Shown here: positions 7,790 to 10,406 of the stretch, piece after piece | How positions within the stretch are numbered: the first letter of the stretch is position 1 | Layout: every line of letters begins with the position of its first letter | Assembly: GCA_947166165.1 (NCBI GenBank) | Contig: CAMVDK010000101.1 | Coordinates: 1-10,406 of the forward strand | Source: an uncultured Porphyromonadaceae bacterium | Lineage (GTDB): Bacteria; Bacteroidota; Bacteroidia; Bacteroidales; Muribaculaceae | Direction: 5' to 3' | DNA: 10,406 bases | The notes under the pieces: model-generated | What the model was told of the DNA's origin: nothing | Seen by the model: the letters and a program-made list of their open reading frames with translations, nothing else | Databases searched by the model: none | Translations under genes and position numbers: made by a program

Positions 7790-9555
7790 CTGAAGCCATG
7801 AAGAAAGCATTACTCAACATCGCACTCAGTGCAGCCCTGTGCTGCGGCACCGCCAGCGCCATGGTGGTGAAGTATACACTCGACGACGGCTCGAACCACG
7901 TGATCACTTCGTCCGAACTGTCGGCCGTCGACTTCAACCCCGACGGCACCATCACGCTCACCACTTGGGACGGCATCGAGCTTCCGGCAACCTCGGCCGA
8001 GTTCGACAAACTCGAGATTGGCACGCGCGAGACGCTCACCAACCAGTTCGACACCACGATGACCGTCAGCTACAACGAGATCAGCCTCGGTTCGCGCTCG
8101 TTCACGCAGTTCAACTACGTCTATCCGTCGACCGACCCCTTCGGCGAGTCCATCACGCTGAGCGGTCGCATTCTGGTGCCGAGCGAGATCATGGACGGCA
8201 GCAAGGCAAGCCAGGGCGTGATCCTGTTCAACCACTACACCATCTTCAACCGCGACGAAGCCCCCACGCTGGGCTACTCGCCGCTGGAGTCAATCGTTTT
8301 AGGCAATCCGCTGAAGCCTGACTACATCATTGTCGAGAGCGACTTCTACGGCTTCGGTGCCACGGTGCGCTTCCCGCAAGCCTATCTGCAAGGCACAGTG
8401 AACGCCCGCGCCAGCCTCGACGGCCTGCTGGCCGCTCGCCGCCTGATGCAGGAGATGGGGCTGCAATACGGCCCCCTGACGTTCAACATGGGCTACTCGA
8501 GCGGCGGCTTCGACGCACTGGCTACACAAAAGCTGCGCGACATGGAGTACAGCGACGAAATTACGTTCGACAAGACCTTTGCCGGAGGCTCGCCGAGCGA
8601 CATCGACGAGTGCTACCGCCAATATGTGCTCACCGACAGCACCGCCTACAACGCCGTGCTGGCACTGCTCATGGTGTCGACCAACGACATCCAGCAACTC
8701 GGCCTGAGCTACGACGAGGTGCTCCAGCCGTTTGTGGCCACGAAAATTGACGACTGGATCAACTCCAAGAGCCACTCCTCGTGGCCCGTGTGCGACTCGA
8801 TTGGCCGCGAGAAGAAGGTGCACGAAATCCTCACGGCACCCTACTGCGACCTCACGAGCGAGGAGTCGCTGCTGATTCAGGACATCTTCGAGCGCAACAG
8901 CATCGACACCGACTGGATCCCCGACCAGTCGCAGCGCTTGTTCATCTTCCACTCGCGCGACGACGACTATGTGCCCGTGAAGTCGGCCCGCGCCCTCCTG
9001 CAGCACCTGAAGAACTACGGCATGGAGCCGAGCATCATTCCAGGCAAGACCAACCTGCAGACCAACTTCGTGGTGAAGAAAATGGGCCACCTGACGGCAA
9101 CGGCTGTATATCTGGTCCAGACCCTGGCCGCCATCAAGGCCTGGCCGGTGATGTATACCGACGGTGAACTCAACCAGATGTACGCCGACCTGATCAGCGG
9201 CGAGCCCGACGTGGTGGCCGTGCTGCGCCAGCTCGACGCCATGGGCATCGACTGCCGCGCAATCATCAACACCGTGCTCCAGCAGCTGGGCGACGGCGAC
9301 GGCCCGGTCACCATCGAAGCCATCATTGCCAAACTGCAGGAGTCGGGTGTCGACACCGAGGAACTCGCCGAGATGTGCGAAGACTCGGGTCTCGACCTGC
9401 AAAAGCTCATTGCCGACCTGGTGGAATACTTCAACGAAGAGAGCAACGGCAGCGACAACCAGTTGCGCGCCTCGCGCCTGATGAAGTCGGTCAACGCCCC
9501 GCTCACCCCCGCCGACGACTACGAGCAGCAACTGCGTGAAGCCTTTGGACTGTAA
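7786..9555 (+). CDS. Secreted alpha/beta hydrolase (lipase/esterase-like) with helical C-terminal extension
   Basis: Probably an exported serine esterase or lipase-like hydrolase; the substrate is unknown. Three in-frame ATGs are possible (7774, 7786, 7798). The one at 7786 overlaps the previous stop as ATGA and is chosen; 7798 begins the signal peptide itself (MKKALLNIALSAALCCGTASA). A short beta module follows (VVKYTLDDG to DFNPDGTITLTTWDG), then the hydrolase domain. Visible catalytic motifs, numbered from 7786, are GYSSG with nucleophile Ser238, a likely acid Asp393 in RDDDYVP, and a likely His435 in GHLTATA. The spacing fits an alpha/beta hydrolase with a large cap insertion, as in secretory lipases. 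About 130 acidic, helix-rich residues follow (459-589). The gene lacks a sorting-domain tail. A strong terminator lies 26 nt downstream. Confidence 0.85.
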   Translation: MTEAMKKALLNIALSAALCCGTASAMVVKYTLDDGSNHVITSSELSAVDFNPDGTITLTTWDGIELPATSAEFDKLEIGTRETLTNQFDTTMTVSYNEISLGSRSFTQFNYVYPSTDPFGESITLSGRILVPSEIMDGSKASQGVILFNHYTIFNRDEAPTLGYSPLESIVLGNPLKPDYIIVESDFYGFGATVRFPQAYLQGTVNARASLDGLLAARRLMQEMGLQYGPLTFNMGYSSGGFDALATQKLRDMEYSDEITFDKTFAGGSPSDIDECYRQYVLTDSTAYNAVLALLMVSTNDIQQLGLSYDEVLQPFVATKIDDWINSKSHSSWPVCDSIGREKKVHEILTAPYCDLTSEESLLIQDIFERNSIDTDWIPDQSQRLFIFHSRDDDYVPVKSARALLQHLKNYGMEPSIIPGKTNLQTNFVVKKMGHLTATAVYLVQTLAAIKAWPVMYTDGELNQMYADLISGEPDVVAVLRQLDAMGIDCRAIINTVLQQLGDGDGPVTIEAIIAKLQESGVDTEELAEMCEDSGLDLQKLIADLVEYFNEESNGSDNQLRASRLMKSVNAPLTPADDYEQQLREAFGL

Positions 9556-9580
9556 CACCCTCCGGGCCAATCGCCCACCA

Positions 9581-9626
9581 AAAACAATGGAGCCGCATCT
9601 CATGCGAGGTGCGGCTCCATTGTTTT
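9581..9626. terminator. Bidirectional intrinsic terminator between convergent genes
   Basis: AAAACAATGGAGCCGCATCTC (9581-9601) pairs with GAGGTGCGGCTCCATTGTTTT (9606-9626), giving a 21-bp stem with one G-U pair and the tetraloop ATGC. The outer arms form an A-tract and a T-tract, so either strand yields a hairpin ending in U-residues. It lies between the hydrolase gene (+) and the 161-residue secreted protein gene (-), where a shared terminator is expected. Confidence 0.92.
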
Positions 9627-9681
9627 CGTAGATGCCCCGTCATGTGGGGCAAACTCTGCGTTTACCGAATAGCTCTCTTTG

Positions 9682-10167
9682 TCATTTCTGCGAAAGGGTT
9701 GCGAGCATTTCCACCAAAATGTCGATGGCCTCGTTGGCGCGGTTTATCGGACTCTGGATGGTGCCGGAAAAGCCCTCCGGCTCTTTGCTGATCATCACGA
9801 ACCAGACCACCACGGTTTGCTCACCGTCGTCTTCGTCGGTCTCAATCGACCGCACCATCGCATAGTCGTCTTTCACAATTTTTTGATCCACCTTGTGGCC
9901 GCTGCTGGTCTTCATATACTCCCAGTTGTCGGCTGCCTCCTTCAGTTGGTCCTTGGTTGGCCCCCTGTCGTTGTAAGTGACATCGAAAAAGATGTCCCAA
10001 TCGGCGGATTCCAGATTCAAGCTTTCATCAGTTTCGTAAGTCACCTTCCAGTCGGAGGGATAACTGATGGTGAACTTCTCGTTCTCAAAGGTTTTTAAGT
10101 CGACAGCGGTGGCACTGAGGCTCACGAGCAACGCCATCAGCGTAATCGTCAATAATTTCCTCATCAT
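9682..10167 (-). CDS. Small secreted protein with PsbP/Mog1-like fold signature
   Basis: The function is unknown. The 161-residue product has a signal peptide (MMRKLLTITLMALLVSLSATA). The mature part begins LKTFENEKFTISYPSDWKV, the strand-turn opening typical of PsbP/Mog1-type small domains (a residue pattern of F.I.YP..W), followed by alternating strands such as WDIFFDVTYND and QTVVVWFVMISKE. It ends in an amphipathic helix (ANEAIDILVEMLATLSQK). This fold occurs in many exported bacterial proteins of unclear role. Two adjacent ATGs (10165-10167 and 10162-10164) are equally possible starts. The leader is very A/T-rich. It runs opposite to all earlier genes, shares a terminator with the hydrolase gene, and is separated from the gene upstream on its own strand by another hairpin, so it is probably a single-gene transcript. 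Confidence 0.85.
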   Translation of the reverse strand: MMRKLLTITLMALLVSLSATAVDLKTFENEKFTISYPSDWKVTYETDESLNLESADWDIFFDVTYNDRGPTKDQLKEAADNWEYMKTSSGHKVDQKIVKDDYAMVRSIETDEDDGEQTVVVWFVMISKEPEGFSGTIQSPINRANEAIDILVEMLATLSQK

Positions 10168-10254
10168 AAAATTTTTTTATTTATACTTTCAGTGATTTCC
10201 TCCCTTTTTGGACTATAAAGTAGCGAATAGGTTTAACCGAGGTGTGGTGATTAA
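10168..10254 (-). promoter_or_regulatory. A/T-rich upstream region of the small secreted protein gene
   Basis: This stretch between the hairpin at 10255-10287 and the start codon should hold the promoter, because the hairpin isolates the gene from the one upstream. It contains an A/T-run directly before the ATG and a GGGAGGA motif about 35 nt away, too far to be its ribosome site. No good match to the Bacteroidota -33/-7 promoter (TTTG, TAnnTTTG) was found, so no exact position is given. Confidence 0.35.
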
Positions 10255-10287
10255 AAGCCACCGCGGCATTGCGAGCTGCGGTGGCTT
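10255..10287 (-). terminator. Intrinsic terminator for the partial minus-strand gene
   Basis: AAGCCACCGCGGC (10255-10267) pairs with GCTGCGGTGGCTT (10275-10287), a 13-bp stem with one G-U pair and a 7-nt loop. Read on the minus strand, the stem is followed by a short T-run (CTTTTAATC). It lies about 50 nt after the stop codon of the gene at the right window edge. Confidence 0.75.
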
Positions 10288-10338
10288 CAAGCATTTATAT
10301 CGGTATGAAACAGATACGGAAACGTCGGTGCGTGTGCG

Positions 10339-10406
10339 TCAGCCCAGTCGCTTGAGCTGAACGGTGAAGTGGCGCATCAGGGGAGCTTCCCACTCGATGG
10401 CAACGC
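10339..10406 (-). CDS. C-terminal end of an unidentified protein (continues beyond window)
   Basis: On the minus strand, an open frame enters from the right edge and ends at a TGA (10339-10341). The 21 visible residues include WEAPLMRHFTVQLKRLG at the very end. Third codon positions are mostly G or C, as in the neighbouring genes, and a terminator hairpin follows the stop, which supports a real gene end. The fragment is too short to name a family. Confidence 0.5.
   Translation of the reverse strand, partial: VAIEWEAPLMRHFTVQLKRLG

Noticed and set aside
8299..9603. A 434-codon minus-strand open frame opposite the hydrolase gene
   Set aside because: Same cause: a codon-bias shadow. The plus strand has a signal peptide and a catalytic triad pattern, and the antisense frame runs into the terminator stem.
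9633..9651. Second small hairpin (TGCCCC/GGGGCA) next to the bidirectional terminator
   Set aside because: Only a 6-bp stem with a 7-nt loop and no T-tract on either side; the adjacent 21-bp stem is sufficient as terminator.
9679..10098. Plus-strand open frame opposite the small secreted protein gene
   Set aside because: The minus-strand frame has a signal peptide, a recognisable fold motif, an A/T-rich leader and a terminator, while the plus-strand frame begins directly after a terminator with no family resemblance.

Overview
The window carries most of one operon for the Na+-translocating NADH:quinone oxidoreductase (Na+-NQR), followed by a short set of mostly envelope-associated or secreted proteins. 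The NqrA-F sequences, the long-side-chain NQR gene order, the A/T-rich leaders before most start codons, the mostly absent Shine-Dalgarno sites and a C-terminal tail resembling Bacteroidetes type IX sorting domains all suggest a high-GC member of the Bacteroidota, probably a gut-type Bacteroidales (Muribaculaceae- or Prevotellaceae-like). That placement is inferred from sequence style and is not proven.

Layout. Positions 1-5725 (+): nqrA (5' end outside the window), nqrB, nqrC, nqrD, nqrE and nqrF, all in the same direction with gaps of 4-59 nt. Every cofactor site I checked is intact: the flavinylation motifs of NqrB and NqrC, the paired membrane cysteines of NqrD and NqrE, and the 2Fe-2S, FAD and NADH motifs of NqrF. 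Positions 5744-7357 (+): a zinc-ribbon, single-pass membrane protein only 18 nt after nqrF, so probably on the same transcript, ending in a tandem hexapeptide repeat. Positions 7424-9555 (+): a two-gene unit. A 121-residue secreted mini-protein with a sorting-domain-like tail overlaps (ATGA) a secreted alpha/beta hydrolase that has an unusual helical C-terminal extension and no such tail. Positions 9581-9626: a strong hairpin that can terminate transcription from both sides. Positions 9682-10167 (-): a small secreted protein with a PsbP/Mog1-like opening motif. Positions 10255-10406 (-): a second terminator hairpin and the last 21 codons of a gene that continues beyond the window.

How the genes work together. 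NqrA-F form one inner-membrane complex that oxidises NADH, reduces quinone and pumps Na+. The flavin transferase ApbE and any dedicated iron-sulfur maturation factor such as NqrM are not in this window. The downstream genes have no demonstrated link to NQR; adjacency is the only evidence for the zinc-ribbon gene.

No clearly new multi-gene system is visible. The best candidates for a second look are the coupled mini-protein/hydrolase pair, the hydrolase C-terminal extension and the zinc-ribbon gene behind nqrF. There is no tRNA, rRNA, CRISPR array, insertion sequence or phage gene, and no stretch over 300 bases lacks a gene.
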